64,000 bases of DNA from Ideonella sp. (GCF_016702655.1 NZ_JADJDO010000041.1:1-64000); one strand, 5' to 3'; positions 1 to 8,789 are shown, counted from the first letter of the stretch. Notes: a model not told the origin generated them from the letters alone. Made by a program: numbers and translations.

Positions 1-619
1 AGATCTCGAGCTCGGCCATGCGCGCGGTGTTGGGCTGGACCTGGAACTGGCGCACCTCGCCGCCGATCGGGATCACTTGCGCGACGCCGGGGATCGCGAG
101 CAGGCGCGGGCGCAGCACCCAATCGGCGTACTCGCGCACTGCCATCAACGAAGGTGCCCCTACGCTCGCCCTTTCAGTCTCGACCGGGATCGCAATCTGC
201 ATGATCTCGCCCATGATCGAGCTGATCGGGCCCATGCGCGGGACCACGCCCTCGGGCAGGCCTTCCTCCATCGCCGACAGCCGCTCGCCGACCATCTGCC
301 GGGCGCGAAAGATCTCGGTACTCCAGTCGAAGGTGACGTAGAGGAAGGACAGCCCGGCACTCGAGATCGAGCGCACCGTCTCGACGCCCGGCAGCCCGTT
401 CATCGTTGTCTCGAGCGGGAAGGTGATGAGCTGCTCGACTTCCTCGGCGGCCATGCCGCCGGCTTCGGTCATGATCGTGACCGTCGGCCGGTTGAGATCG
501 GGAAACACGTCCACCGGCGTGCGCGAGAGCGTGAACGCGCCGTACGCCATCAGCACCAGGCTGGCGATGATCACCAGCAGCCGGTTGGCGAGGCTTGCGT
601 CAAGGAGCCACTTGAACAT
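1..619 (-). CDS. czcA: Heavy-metal efflux RND permease, N-terminal part (CzcA/CusA family)
   Basis: Inner-membrane proton/metal antiporter of a tripartite RND efflux pump, cut by the window edge; about 206 residues are visible. The protein starts MFKWLLDASLANRLL at 619, has the first transmembrane helix, and then the periplasmic porter region with TPVDVFPDLNRPTV and LPGVETVRSISSAGLS, which is typical of the CzcA/CusA branch. It starts 12 bases after the stop of the membrane-fusion gene, so it is the last visible gene of the czc operon. The metal cannot be assigned: the residues that separate Cu/Ag from Co/Zn/Cd pumps lie outside the window. The His-rich partners favour divalent cations, which is an inference. 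Confidence 0.93.
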   Translation of the reverse strand, partial: MFKWLLDASLANRLLVIIASLVLMAYGAFTLSRTPVDVFPDLNRPTVTIMTEAGGMAAEEVEQLITFPLETTMNGLPGVETVRSISSAGLSFLYVTFDWSTEIFRARQMVGERLSAMEEGLPEGVVPRMGPISSIMGEIMQIAIPVETERASVGAPSLMAVREYADWVLRPRLLAIPGVAQVIPIGGEVRQFQVQPNTARMAELEI

Positions 620-631
620 GCGTGGCTCCCG

Positions 632-1747
632 TCAGCGGATCTGGTTGATCAATGTGGCGCCTTGCGTGGCCACACGATCACCGGCCTTCAGACCCGACGT
701 CACCGCGACCGTCGCGCCGTCGAGCGGCTCGACGCTGACGATGCGCGGCTCGAATCGCTCCGGCGCAGTCTTGACCCAGACTATTGTCTGGTTGGCGGCG
801 TTCTTCATCAGCGACGCGGCGGGTACCGGCACGCCCGCGACCTGGCTGCGCGTCTGCACCGCCACCTGCACAGGCTGGCCGACGGCGAGCGCAGCGAGCG
901 CCGGGCCTGCGGCGCGAAAGGACAGCGGCAACGCCTGCTCGCGCAGCGAACGCGATGCGCCGACGAAAACCAGCGGCAGCCGCTTGCCGTCAACGGCCAG
1001 GAAGGCGCCCGCGATGTCGCGCGCCAGCCCGGGGTCGAAAGCGAGCGCCTCGATGTACAGGCGCGAGGGATCGACGACCTCGAACACCAGCTCGCGCGCA
1101 TCGACTACCTGGCCGGCGACGGCGTTCGCCGACGCGATCACGCCGCCGACCGGCGCGACCAGTGCGTCGCGGTTGGCAAGGCCCGCGCCGAGCGCGGCGA
1201 TGCGCTCGGCGAGGCTCGCGACTTCGCTCTCGGCCGCCTCGATATCCTTGCGCGGCACGCTGTCGGCAAGTTCGTTCAGCCGCGCCAGCCGTTTCTCGGC
1301 GAGTGCTTGGCTCGCGCGCAGCTCGGCGATCTGCGCCGCCTGGTTGGAGCGTTCGATCGCGCCTGCGCTCGGTACGACCCAGGCCAGAACCTCGCCCTTG
1401 CGCACCGCCTGGCCGAGCGAAGGCAGTCCGCCGGGCCCGGCCTGCAGGCGCCCGGCGACGAGCGCCTGGACCCTGCCGCCGGCGTTGGGGTCCATCACCA
1501 CCTTGCCCGAGAGTTCGATCGCGCGCGGCAGTTGCGCACTCGCGCCGACGATCGTGCGCACGCCGATCTGGCGCTGCGCGGGCTTGGGCAGGAAGACGCT
1601 GCCGTCGGGCAGGCGCTGCGGGCCGTTCGACGTGGCCTGGCTCGCGCCGTCGCCATGGTCGTGCCCGGCGTCGGCGTGCACCGGCGCGAGGTGCAAGGCC
1701 GGCAGCAGCGCGAACAGGGGCAAGACGGTTCTGAGCACGCGCTTCAT
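632..1747 (-). CDS. czcB: RND efflux periplasmic adaptor (membrane fusion protein, CzcB-like)
   Basis: Periplasmic adaptor linking the RND permease to the outer-membrane channel. The 371-residue protein has an N-terminal signal peptide (VLPLFALLPALHLAPVHA), a short His-rich stretch ADAGHDHGDG just after it, then lipoyl/barrel-sandwich halves (GRVQALVAGRLQ; ALVAPVGGVIASANAV) around an alpha-helical hairpin rich in Ala/Glu, and a C-terminal membrane-proximal domain ending GLKAGDRVATQGATLINQIR. The length is normal for HlyD/CzcB-type adaptors. Its ATG overlaps the stop of the upstream gene (ATGA), indicating coupled translation. The metal specificity is inferred from neighbours. Confidence 0.92.
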   Translation of the reverse strand: MKRVLRTVLPLFALLPALHLAPVHADAGHDHGDGASQATSNGPQRLPDGSVFLPKPAQRQIGVRTIVGASAQLPRAIELSGKVVMDPNAGGRVQALVAGRLQAGPGGLPSLGQAVRKGEVLAWVVPSAGAIERSNQAAQIAELRASQALAEKRLARLNELADSVPRKDIEAAESEVASLAERIAALGAGLANRDALVAPVGGVIASANAVAGQVVDARELVFEVVDPSRLYIEALAFDPGLARDIAGAFLAVDGKRLPLVFVGASRSLREQALPLSFRAAGPALAALAVGQPVQVAVQTRSQVAGVPVPAASLMKNAANQTIVWVKTAPERFEPRIVSVEPLDGATVAVTSGLKAGDRVATQGATLINQIR

Positions 1748-2319
1748 GCCGCAACTCCTGCGCGCGCGGCACGCCGCGCAGCAGTGCGGCGCGCGAGCCA
1801 GGCCAGCAATCCCAGCAGCGCGAGGCCGGCGGCCGACCAGCCCGCGATGCCGCGCCAGGCCGGCGTCGATAGCGCTTCGGCCTGCGCCGGCAAGGCGATG
1901 GCGATCTCGCCGGCCAGCAGGTCAGTCTCGGAACCCGCGGCGACGGTCGCCGTGACCGCGACGGTGCCGGGCTTGAGCGGCTGCGCCAGAGTCGCCTCGA
2001 ATTCGCCGTCGGCGCGGGGCTTGACGTCGATCTTCGCGCCGCCGAACTCGAGTTCGAGCTTCGCGTCCTTGACCGGGCTGTTGTCGGCGCTGTGGTCGAG
2101 ATAGAGCGTGAGCCGCGTGCCGTCGACGACGCCGACGAGTTCGAACAGGTCGGAGGTGGCGGCGAAGCGCGGCAGGGCCGCGCTCGGCGCGGCGGCGGGC
2201 GTGGCGCCATGGTCGTGCCCGGCATCGGCGCGGGCGGCAGGCGACAGCCCTGCGGCAAACGCCAGCAGCAGCAGCCCTGCCGCTGCGGCGGCGGGCCTGG
2301 AGAACGAATGGAGTTGCAT
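1744..2319 (-). CDS. Exported His-motif membrane-anchored protein of the czc operon
   Basis: A 191-residue protein of no family I can name. It has a signal peptide (about residues 1-31), the motif ADAGHDHG right after it, a beta-rich extracytoplasmic domain of about 110 residues (LFELVGVVDGTRLTLYLDHS) and one transmembrane helix near residues 157-178 followed by an Arg-rich cytoplasmic tail. The start at 2319 is chosen because AGGAG lies 8 bases upstream; an in-frame ATG at 2364 lacks such a site. It lies between czcC and czcB and overlaps czcB by four bases, so it is probably an accessory part of the efflux system. The shared ADAGHDHG with CzcB suggests metal capture in the periplasm (inference). 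Confidence 0.82.
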   Translation of the reverse strand: MQLHSFSRPAAAAAGLLLLAFAAGLSPAARADAGHDHGATPAAAPSAALPRFAATSDLFELVGVVDGTRLTLYLDHSADNSPVKDAKLELEFGGAKIDVKPRADGEFEATLAQPLKPGTVAVTATVAAGSETDLLAGEIAIALPAQAEALSTPAWRGIAGWSAAGLALLGLLAWLARRTAARRAARAGVAA

Positions 2320-2360
2320 CGGTGTGCTCCTGGAAGCGAGAGTGGAGTCGGGCCGCGGCG

Positions 2361-3707
2361 TCATTGCGGCACCATGCCCTGCGCGTGACGCAGCATCGAG
2401 TGCGCCTGCGCCAGATCGATACGAGCGCGCGCGTAGCGGCGCTCGGCTTCGACGGCCTCGAGTTCGACGCGCAGCCGCGCCGGCAGGTCGGTCTCGCCGA
2501 GCCGGAACGACTTCTCGTAGAAGCCGCGCAACTCGGCCGCCAGCCTGGCGCCGCGCCCGGTGGCGTCGACAGTGGCCTGGGCGGTCTCGATCCGGAGGTG
2601 CGCGGCGGCGATTTCGGCGTGCACTTGGTCGCGTTCCAGCGCCAGTTGAACTTCGGCCTCGGTCTGCGCGGCACCCGCCGACGCCAGCTTGGCGCGCTGG
2701 CGCGGGTCGGAACCGAAGGGAATCACGACGCCCACATTGAGTGTCTGGCCCCAGGCCTCGCCGAACGCATCGCGAGCGCGCATCGCCGACAGTTCCAGCT
2801 CGGGGTTGGCGCGCGTCTGCACGCTCGCCAGCTCGCGCATGCGGCGCGCCAGCTCGGCGCGCTGAGCCAGGTCGCGCAGTGCGGGATGGGTGGCGTCCGC
2901 CAAGGTGCTTGCCTGCGGCGCGAGGCCGGCCGCGGCAGGCAAGGCCTCGGCAGGCTCGCCAAGCGCCTCGGCGACCGCCTGCCCGGTCAGCGCGCGCAAG
3001 GCCTGCGCAGCCTGCGCGCGCGCGCCCGCCGCTTCGGCGAGTTCGACCTCGGCTGCTGCAACGGCCGCTTCGGCCTGATGCCGGTCGGCGCGCGACAGGT
3101 CGCCCGCCTGGTGGCGGCGCGCAACGTCTTCGGCCAGCAACGCAGCGCTGCGCAGGCGCGCGCGCGCCAACTGCAGGTCGGCCTCGCCGCGCAGCACGAG
3201 CCACCAGGCCTCGCGCACGACTCCGGCCAAGCGCCAGCGGACCGCATCCAGCGTGCTGCCGACCGCACGCTCTTCGGCCTGCGCCAGCGCCTGGCTGCGC
3301 TCGCGCTCACCGGGCAGCCACAGCGGCACCACGACGCCGACCTCGTACTCGCGCGCGCCGCGATTGCCGGTCAGCTTGTCGGTCTTGGTCAACAGCCCCA
3401 GCGAAGGCGGTTCGACGGTCCAGCTCGCTGCCGCCTCGTTGGCCGCCGACGCCGCCTCGCGCCTGCCGGCGGCGGCGTGCTGCTCGGGTTGCCGGGCCCA
3501 TGCGGCATCGAAGGCCTGCTTCAGGGTATTGATCGGCGCTGCTGCACTGGCGTTGGCCTGCGTCTGGATAGGCACGCTGGCGCGTGGCGACGCTGAGGTC
3601 TGGCCCTGCGCCGCAACTGGTCCACCGCCGGCCAGTACCGCGAAATGCAGCAACAGGCCCAGCGGCCAGCGTGGGCGCAAACTCGCCCCGTTGCTTTGTC
3701 TTGACAT
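2361..3707 (-). CDS. czcC: TolC-family outer-membrane channel (CzcC-like)
   Basis: Outer-membrane factor of the tripartite pump; forms the trimeric exit duct. The 448-residue protein has a signal peptide (WPLGLLLHFAVLAGGGPVAAQG), then two long helical repeats rich in Ala, Glu and Arg and beta segments (YEVGVVVPLWLPGERERS; TLNVGVVIPFGSDPRQRA), the usual two-fold pattern of the family. Start 3707 (MSRQSNG) is preferred over the in-frame ATG at 3749 because GAGGT lies six bases upstream. It is the second gene of the operon after the czcI-like gene. Confidence 0.9.
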   Translation of the reverse strand: MSRQSNGASLRPRWPLGLLLHFAVLAGGGPVAAQGQTSASPRASVPIQTQANASAAAPINTLKQAFDAAWARQPEQHAAAGRREAASAANEAAASWTVEPPSLGLLTKTDKLTGNRGAREYEVGVVVPLWLPGERERSQALAQAEERAVGSTLDAVRWRLAGVVREAWWLVLRGEADLQLARARLRSAALLAEDVARRHQAGDLSRADRHQAEAAVAAAEVELAEAAGARAQAAQALRALTGQAVAEALGEPAEALPAAAGLAPQASTLADATHPALRDLAQRAELARRMRELASVQTRANPELELSAMRARDAFGEAWGQTLNVGVVIPFGSDPRQRAKLASAGAAQTEAEVQLALERDQVHAEIAAAHLRIETAQATVDATGRGARLAAELRGFYEKSFRLGETDLPARLRVELEAVEAERRYARARIDLAQAHSMLRHAQGMVPQ

Positions 3708-3832
3708 GCAACACCTCGTCGGATGCGAGCATCGGCTCGCAAGTCGCATCGCTCCGGCAAGGAAGGCGCGCTCGTGAGTTGCGCGCCGAGGTCAGCCAGC
3801 GTGTCGAACGCGGCCCTCTCCTCGCCGGGAAT

Positions 3833-4225
3833 TCAGGCGAGGTGGTGCAGCGGTGGCCGCAGCAGCGGCTCGATGAAGCGGTCGGGGACGAACCGCTGGT
3901 AGGGGCTATCGGGTTCGTCGCCGGCCCATCGCCCGGGCGCGGGCGACGAGCTCAACAGCGCCGGCGCGCACAGGCCCTGGCAGGCGTGGTGATCGTGCTG
4001 GGCGTCCGCCCCGGCAGCATGGGCGCCGGAGGAGACTCCCGCACTGCTTGATTCCGCCACCGATTCAGTTGGCGCTACCCCTGCATGCGTCGCATGGTCG
4101 TGGCGATGAACGCCGGGCGCTTGCCCTGCCGGGACTACCTGGAACTGGCACAGGCTCGCCGCAACCGCCGCGCGCCATTGGAGCGGCATTGCAACGATCA
4201 CGAGAATAAGCAGCCAGTGGCGCAT
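3833..4225 (-). CDS. czcI: Small His-rich periplasmic protein, CzcI-like
   Basis: A 130-residue exported protein with a signal peptide (MRHWLLILVIVAMPLQWRAA), a single Cys just after the signal region (SLCQF) and a His-rich middle (HRHDHATHAG; DAQHDHHACQ). Position, size and composition match the CzcI proteins that head czcICBA operons and modulate metal-resistance expression; sequence identity to CzcI cannot be measured here. It is the first gene of the operon, about 125 bases before czcC. Confidence 0.72.
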   Translation of the reverse strand: MRHWLLILVIVAMPLQWRAAVAASLCQFQVVPAGQAPGVHRHDHATHAGVAPTESVAESSSAGVSSGAHAAGADAQHDHHACQGLCAPALLSSSPAPGRWAGDEPDSPYQRFVPDRFIEPLLRPPLHHLA

Positions 4226-4288
4226 TACAAAAGTCTATCACGGGCCTCGAAGTCCGCCGCGAACGAAAGCCGCCGGCATGAGCGATGC

Positions 4289-4307
4289 GGGGCCATGCAT
4301 GGGCCCC
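4289..4307. terminator. GC-rich hairpin downstream of the large regulator
   Basis: Inverted repeat GGGGCC / GGGCCCC around ATGCAT, which is itself self-complementary. It lies between the stop of the regulator (4323, minus) and the start of czcI (4225, minus). It could end the regulator transcript, but there is no T-run after the stem, so an attenuator-like or chance hairpin is equally possible. Confidence 0.3.
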
Positions 4308-4322
4308 CGAAACGCCGCCCGC

Positions 4323-6869
4323 TCACGGCGCTGCCCCGAGTGTCAACGCGGCCACCGCCGCATCGTCGAGCGCCGCGCCCTCGGCCTGCAGCGTGCGCAG
4401 CCGCTCGGGATGCAGGCGCAGGGCAAGCTCGGCGATCAGGCGTTCGCTCTCGGCCTGCATGACCGGGCCGCGCCGGTCGCCGCGCTCGGCGGTGCGCGCC
4501 ATCGCCCAGCCCTGCAGGCGCGCCGCGGCGTCGAAGTCGCCGCGCCGCGCGGCGACCCGGCCCAGGCTGTCGGCAAGCCACCACAGCGCGCCTTCGCCGC
4601 GCAGCAGCGCGACCGCTTCCTGCAGGTCCGGCCCCTCGGCCTGCGCGTCGCCGGCGACGATGCGCGCCGTCGCGAGCATCGCGATCTGGTAGGCGAACTG
4701 GCGCTGCATGCCGCGCGAGCGGATCTGCGCGACGACCGCGGCCAGCACCTGCACCGCTTCGTCCGGGCGCCCGAGCTGGAGTTCGGCCAGCGCCAGCGAA
4801 TGCGCCGCAAGCCAGGCCGAGCGCTCGTCGCCCATCGCGCTGCACAGCTGCACTTCGCGCAGGAAGGCGTCGCGGTACTCGACCAGGCGGCCCTGGCGCG
4901 GAAGCTGGCGCGCATGCGCCCAGCGCAGCTGCAGGCGCAGCGCGGGCGGCCAGTCCGGCTGCTCGAGCGCGCGCATCTCGGCCAGCGCGGGCTCGATCTC
5001 GTCGAACGAGCTCACGCGTTCGGCGAGCGGGGTCAGGAAGTACAGCGCCGTGTACAGGCGCTGCGCATTGCCGCCTTCGCGCAGCAGCGCCACCGCCTCG
5101 CGCGCGGCCTGCGCGCCCTCGCCGGGGTCGATGCCGTAGAAGGCCGACAGCCGCGCCACGGCCAGCGCGATGCGCCCGCGCAGCTCCGCCGGCCAGGCCG
5201 GGTCGATGCGCGGCTGCAGCGCGCGGTAGTGGGCCACCCCTTCGCCGATCCAGCCCGACAGGTGCCAGAACGCGCCCGCGCAGCTGAACAGTTCGGCCGC
5301 GACGCGCACGTCGCCCTGCTCGCCGAGCGCCCACGCCATCGCCTCGCGCAGGTTGTCGGTCTCGCACAGCCACTGCGCGATCCACGGCAGGCCCGCCATG
5401 GCGGGCTGGGCATCGCAGGCCCGGCGCATCAGCCCGGCGATCGCTTGCGCGTGCGCCGCGCGGCATCGGGCGAGCTCGCCGCAGCGCTGCAACTCCTCGA
5501 GCGCGAGCGCACGCGTGCTCTCGAGCAGCCGGTAGCGCGGCGCCTCGCCGGGCTCGGTGAGGACGAGGGACTTGTCGACCAGCGCCGCAAGGTGGTCGAG
5601 CACGGCCCAGGCGTCGATCTGCGCATCGGCGCACACCTGCTGCGCCGCGCCGAGCCCGAAGCTGCCGGCGAACACGCCCAGGCGGCGCAGCACCGCCTGC
5701 TCGTCGGGCCCGAGCAGCGCGTGGCTCCATTGCAGCGCGCCGCGCAGGGTCTGCTGCCGGCTCGGCGCGCCGCGCGCGCCGCGGTTAAGCAGGCGCAGGC
5801 GTTCGCCCAGGCGCTCGCGCACGCCCTGCACGCCCAGCGCCGGCACACGCGCTGCGGCGAGCTCGAGTGCGAGCGGCAGGCCGTCGAGCCGGCGGCAGAT
5901 GTCGGCCACGGCGTCGCGATTGGCGGCGGTGAGCGCAAAGCGCGCGTCGGCGGCCCGCACGCGGGCGACGAACAGCTCGACCGCGGCCGAATCCGCGCCG
6001 TCGCCCGGCGCCGGCAGCGCCAGCGCGCCGAGCCGGTAGACCTGCTCGCCGGGCAGGTGCAGCGCCTCCTGGCTCGTCGCGAGCACGCTCACCTGCGGCG
6101 CGTGCGCGAGCAGCGCCTCGGCGAGCGCCGCCGCCGCGCCGACCAGGTGCTCGCAGTTGTCGAGCACGATCAGCAGCCGGAACGCCGCCAGGGATCGCGC
6201 CAGCCCTTCGACGCTGCTGCGCTCGGCGGTCGGCGCAAAGCCGAGCGCGCGCGCGGTCGTCGCGGCGGCGAGCGCGCCATCGGCAAGCGGCGCGAGCTCG
6301 ACCAGCCACACGCCGTCGGCGTAGTGCCCCTGCAGCGCGCGCGCGACGCGCCGCGCAAGCCGCGTCTTGCCGATGCCGCCGGCCCCGCACAACGTCACCA
6401 GGCGCTCGGACGCGAGCAGCCGGCACAGCGCGGCCAGATCGTCGTCGCGCCCGAACAGCGTGCCGAGCCCGGCGCCGAGGTTGGTCGGCAACGCCGCGCC
6501 CGCGGGCGGCACAGGCGCCGGCGGCGCAGCCATCGGTGCCGGCGCGCCGTCGTCGACCTCGGCCGCGAAGCGGTAGCCGCGCCCGGGGATGGTCTGGATC
6601 GCCGCCTCGCCGAGCAGCTTGCGCAGCGCGACCACCTGGACCTTGAGGTTCTGGTCCTCGACCACGCGGCCCGGCCAGACGAGCTCGAACAGCTCGCCGC
6701 GCGGGACCATGCGCTCGCGCCGCTCGACGAGCGCGAGCAGCAGGTCGAAGGCGCGCCCGCCGAGCCTGGCGGGCTGCCCGTCGGCGAGCAACTGGCGCGT
6801 CTGCGGCTGCAGGCTGAAGCGCCCGAATCGATAGCTGGTTGGCGTCACCGGTGATGCCCGCGGCGGCAC
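4323..6869 (-). CDS. Winged-helix transcriptional regulator with NB-ARC-type NTPase and TPR-like repeats
   Basis: An 848-residue regulator. Residues about 10-105 form an OmpR/PhoB-type winged helix (FGRFSLQPQTRQLLADG; IQTIPGRGYRFAAEV). A Pro/Ala linker leads to an NTPase with Walker A GAGGIGKTR (about 163-170) and Walker B LLIVLDNCEH (about 230); the C-terminal half is alpha-helical and TPR-like. There is no receiver domain and no transmembrane helix, so the signal is probably a cytoplasmic ligand sensed through the NTPase and repeat module, as in MalT/AfsR-like STAND regulators. It diverges from the secreted repeat protein at 7019 over a 149-base gap holding a TTAACC direct repeat. Target genes are unknown. 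Confidence 0.88.
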   Translation of the reverse strand: MPPRASPVTPTSYRFGRFSLQPQTRQLLADGQPARLGGRAFDLLLALVERRERMVPRGELFELVWPGRVVEDQNLKVQVVALRKLLGEAAIQTIPGRGYRFAAEVDDGAPAPMAAPPAPVPPAGAALPTNLGAGLGTLFGRDDDLAALCRLLASERLVTLCGAGGIGKTRLARRVARALQGHYADGVWLVELAPLADGALAAATTARALGFAPTAERSSVEGLARSLAAFRLLIVLDNCEHLVGAAAALAEALLAHAPQVSVLATSQEALHLPGEQVYRLGALALPAPGDGADSAAVELFVARVRAADARFALTAANRDAVADICRRLDGLPLALELAAARVPALGVQGVRERLGERLRLLNRGARGAPSRQQTLRGALQWSHALLGPDEQAVLRRLGVFAGSFGLGAAQQVCADAQIDAWAVLDHLAALVDKSLVLTEPGEAPRYRLLESTRALALEELQRCGELARCRAAHAQAIAGLMRRACDAQPAMAGLPWIAQWLCETDNLREAMAWALGEQGDVRVAAELFSCAGAFWHLSGWIGEGVAHYRALQPRIDPAWPAELRGRIALAVARLSAFYGIDPGEGAQAAREAVALLREGGNAQRLYTALYFLTPLAERVSSFDEIEPALAEMRALEQPDWPPALRLQLRWAHARQLPRQGRLVEYRDAFLREVQLCSAMGDERSAWLAAHSLALAELQLGRPDEAVQVLAAVVAQIRSRGMQRQFAYQIAMLATARIVAGDAQAEGPDLQEAVALLRGEGALWWLADSLGRVAARRGDFDAAARLQGWAMARTAERGDRRGPVMQAESERLIAELALRLHPERLRTLQAEGAALDDAAVAALTLGAAP

Positions 6870-6889
6870 GGCAGGCCCCTGATTGCTGA

Positions 6890-6906
6890 TTAACCGCTTT
6901 TTAACC
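6890..6906. promoter_or_regulatory. TTAACC direct repeat, possible winged-helix operator
   Basis: Two TTAACC copies (6890-6895 and 6901-6906) spaced 11 bases start to start in the gap between the regulator and the divergent secreted-protein gene. OmpR/PhoB-type winged helices commonly bind tandem half-sites about one helical turn apart. Binding by the adjacent regulator is an inference. Confidence 0.4.
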
Positions 6907-7018
6907 CGGCCTTACCGACAGCCGGAATGCGCCAGCGCAACATTCGTTCCGTCAAAAGCGCAAGGGGCAGCGCGACAGCCGAAGGCCCCGCAACCCGCAA
7001 CTCAACGAGACCGACATC

Positions 7019-7441
7019 ATGACCACGACCCTCACCACCCTGAGCCTCCAGACCCGCAGTGCCAGCATCGCCCTCGCCCTGGCGATGGCCGCCGGCAACT
7101 GCCTCGCGCAAGACAGCGCGGCGGCGAGCTTCGAGCGCATGTTCTCGCACCAGCCCGCCACGCACCAGCCGGTCACGGCCGCGCAGCGCGATGCCGACCC
7201 GCTCGTCGCCGCGCTCGTCGTGCCGCTGCGCGACGGCGTGCAGCGCGCGCCGGCGTTCGCCGCGGCCGACCCCGTCGCGCAGTCCTTCGCACGCCTGTTC
7301 GCGCACCAGCCGCATGCGACCGCGCCTGCGCTGCCGGCCGGCAGCGCCACCGATCCCCTCGTCGCCGCGCTGATCGAGCCGCTGCGCGACGGGCATGGCA
7401 GCGCCGCTGCGTCGCTGCGCCTCGCGAGCGCCACGCGCTGA
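7019..7441 (+). CDS. Small exported protein with two 37-residue repeats
   Basis: A 140-residue protein of unknown family. A signal peptide (SIALALAMAAGNCLAQ) is followed by two matching units at residues 37-73 and 89-125. Each starts SF-x-R-x-F-x-HQP and ends DPLVAAL-x-x-PLRDG, with a variable middle. There is no Cys after the signal, no transmembrane helix and no known catalytic motif. It is transcribed away from the large winged-helix/NTPase regulator, which may control it. The repeat design suggests a binding or structural secreted protein. Confidence 0.72.
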   Translation: MTTTLTTLSLQTRSASIALALAMAAGNCLAQDSAAASFERMFSHQPATHQPVTAAQRDADPLVAALVVPLRDGVQRAPAFAAADPVAQSFARLFAHQPHATAPALPAGSATDPLVAALIEPLRDGHGSAAASLRLASATR

Positions 7442-7449
7442 CCTGGGCG

Positions 7450-7752
7450 TCAGCCCGGCGGCCCGACCGGCGCCGCCTCGTAGATCTGCATCTCGGGCGC
7501 GACCTCGGCAAAGGCGGCGAGCACCTTGACGAAGCCGCGCGACGCCGGCACCGCGAAGTGGGCCTGCAGCGCTGCCAGGTCGGCCCACTGCTCGAAGAAC
7601 ACCAGGCGCAGCGGGTTCTCGGCGTCGCGGCTCACCGCGTGCGACAGGCAGCCGGGCTCGGTGCGCGAGCGCCGCACATGGTCGAGGCTGAAGGCGAGCA
7701 GCTCGTCGAAACAGTCACTCTTGGCAACGACGCTGCCGGTAACGATGATCAT
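7450..7752 (-). CDS. Antibiotic biosynthesis monooxygenase (ABM/YgiN-fold) family protein
   Basis: A 100-residue dimeric alpha/beta ferredoxin-like protein of the ABM family. Visible family features are MIIVTGSVVAKSDCFDELL, EPGCLSHAVSRDAENP and VFFEQWADLAALQAHF, followed by a final strand. Members act as quinol oxygenases or as small stress proteins; the substrate cannot be read. It is convergent with the secreted repeat gene, eight bases away. Confidence 0.85.
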   Translation of the reverse strand: MIIVTGSVVAKSDCFDELLAFSLDHVRRSRTEPGCLSHAVSRDAENPLRLVFFEQWADLAALQAHFAVPASRGFVKVLAAFAEVAPEMQIYEAAPVGPPG

Positions 7753-7822
7753 GCCGGGCGCTCCGCAGGCCGGTCGATAGCACAGTATCGGCCAACGGCG
7801 GCAAGGTCTAAAGTGCCCGCTC

Positions 7823-8707
7823 ATGAGCGCCGACGCCTCACCCACGCACGCGCAGCATCCCGCGCCCGCCGCGCTGCGGCGGCGCGACCTGCTGCTGCCC
7901 GCGCTGCTCGGTGCGGCCGGCACGCCGCGCGCCGAGCCGGGTCGGCGCAAGCGGCTTGGCCTCGCGCTCGGCAGCGGCTCGATGCACGGCCTGGCGCACA
8001 TCGGCGTGCAGCGCGCGCTCGAGCGGCTGCAGCAGCCGGTGCACGCGATCGCCGGCACCAGTGCGGGCGCGATCGTCGGCGCGCTGTGGGCGGCGGGCCT
8101 GGACGCGCGCCAGGTCGAGGCGATCGAGCGAAGCCTCGACTGGAGCCGATCGACGAGCTGGGTGCTGCCGCTCGCCGGCCTGGTGCGCAACGACGGCCTG
8201 CAGCGCGCACTCGACGAAGCCGTCGGCGGCCGGCGCATCGAGCAGTTGCCGATCGCATTCGCCGCCGTCGCCACCGACGCCGCCAACGGCGAGCGCATCG
8301 CGCTCACGCGCGGGCCGGTGGGCGCGAGCGTCGGCGCGTCGAGCGCCATTCCCGTGCTGTTCGAGCCGGTGCGCATCGGCAGCCGCGACCTCGTCGACGG
8401 CAGCCTGACCGCGCCGGTGCCGGTGGACGTGGCGCGCGAGCTCGGCGCGACGGTCGTGGTCGCGGTCGACGTCGCGTACCGGCCAGGCGACGCGCCGGCG
8501 AGCGGCCTGATGGACCGCGCATTCCAGGCGCTGCACATCCTGATCAATGCGCTCGCGGCCGAGCAGACGCGCCGTGCCGACCTCACGCTGCGCCTGGCGC
8601 TGCACCAACTGATGCGCGACGGCGACAACCCGGCCGCGCTGATCGCGGCCGGCGACGCGGCGCTCGTGGCCGCCTGGCCGCGCATCGAACGCCTGCTCGC
8701 GGCGTGA
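7823..8707 (+). CDS. Patatin-like phospholipase, RssA type
   Basis: A 294-residue serine hydrolase of the patatin fold. The nucleophile elbow is GTSAG (Ser near residue 80) and the catalytic Asp lies in VDGSL near residue 192. The N-terminus has RRRDLLLPALLGAAG, a twin-arginine-like stretch, so export is possible. The oxyanion loop is GSGSMHG where the family normally has GGGARG, so the conserved Arg is absent and activity may be altered. It probably acts on acyl lipids; the substrate is not known. Confidence 0.87.
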   Translation: MSADASPTHAQHPAPAALRRRDLLLPALLGAAGTPRAEPGRRKRLGLALGSGSMHGLAHIGVQRALERLQQPVHAIAGTSAGAIVGALWAAGLDARQVEAIERSLDWSRSTSWVLPLAGLVRNDGLQRALDEAVGGRRIEQLPIAFAAVATDAANGERIALTRGPVGASVGASSAIPVLFEPVRIGSRDLVDGSLTAPVPVDVARELGATVVVAVDVAYRPGDAPASGLMDRAFQALHILINALAAEQTRRADLTLRLALHQLMRDGDNPAALIAAGDAALVAAWPRIERLLAA

Positions 8708-8789
8708 TGACCGGGCGGCGCCCGGGCGTTGCGCGCCTTCCTACAATCGGGCCATCGCCGCCGCTGCGGCACTGCCAGAGGGAGCCGCG

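Noticed and set aside
77..2104. 675-codon open frame on the plus strand opposite czcB
   Set aside because: Antisense frame caused by high GC; the minus strand encodes clear efflux proteins and the plus-strand product is His/Arg/Gln-rich filler.
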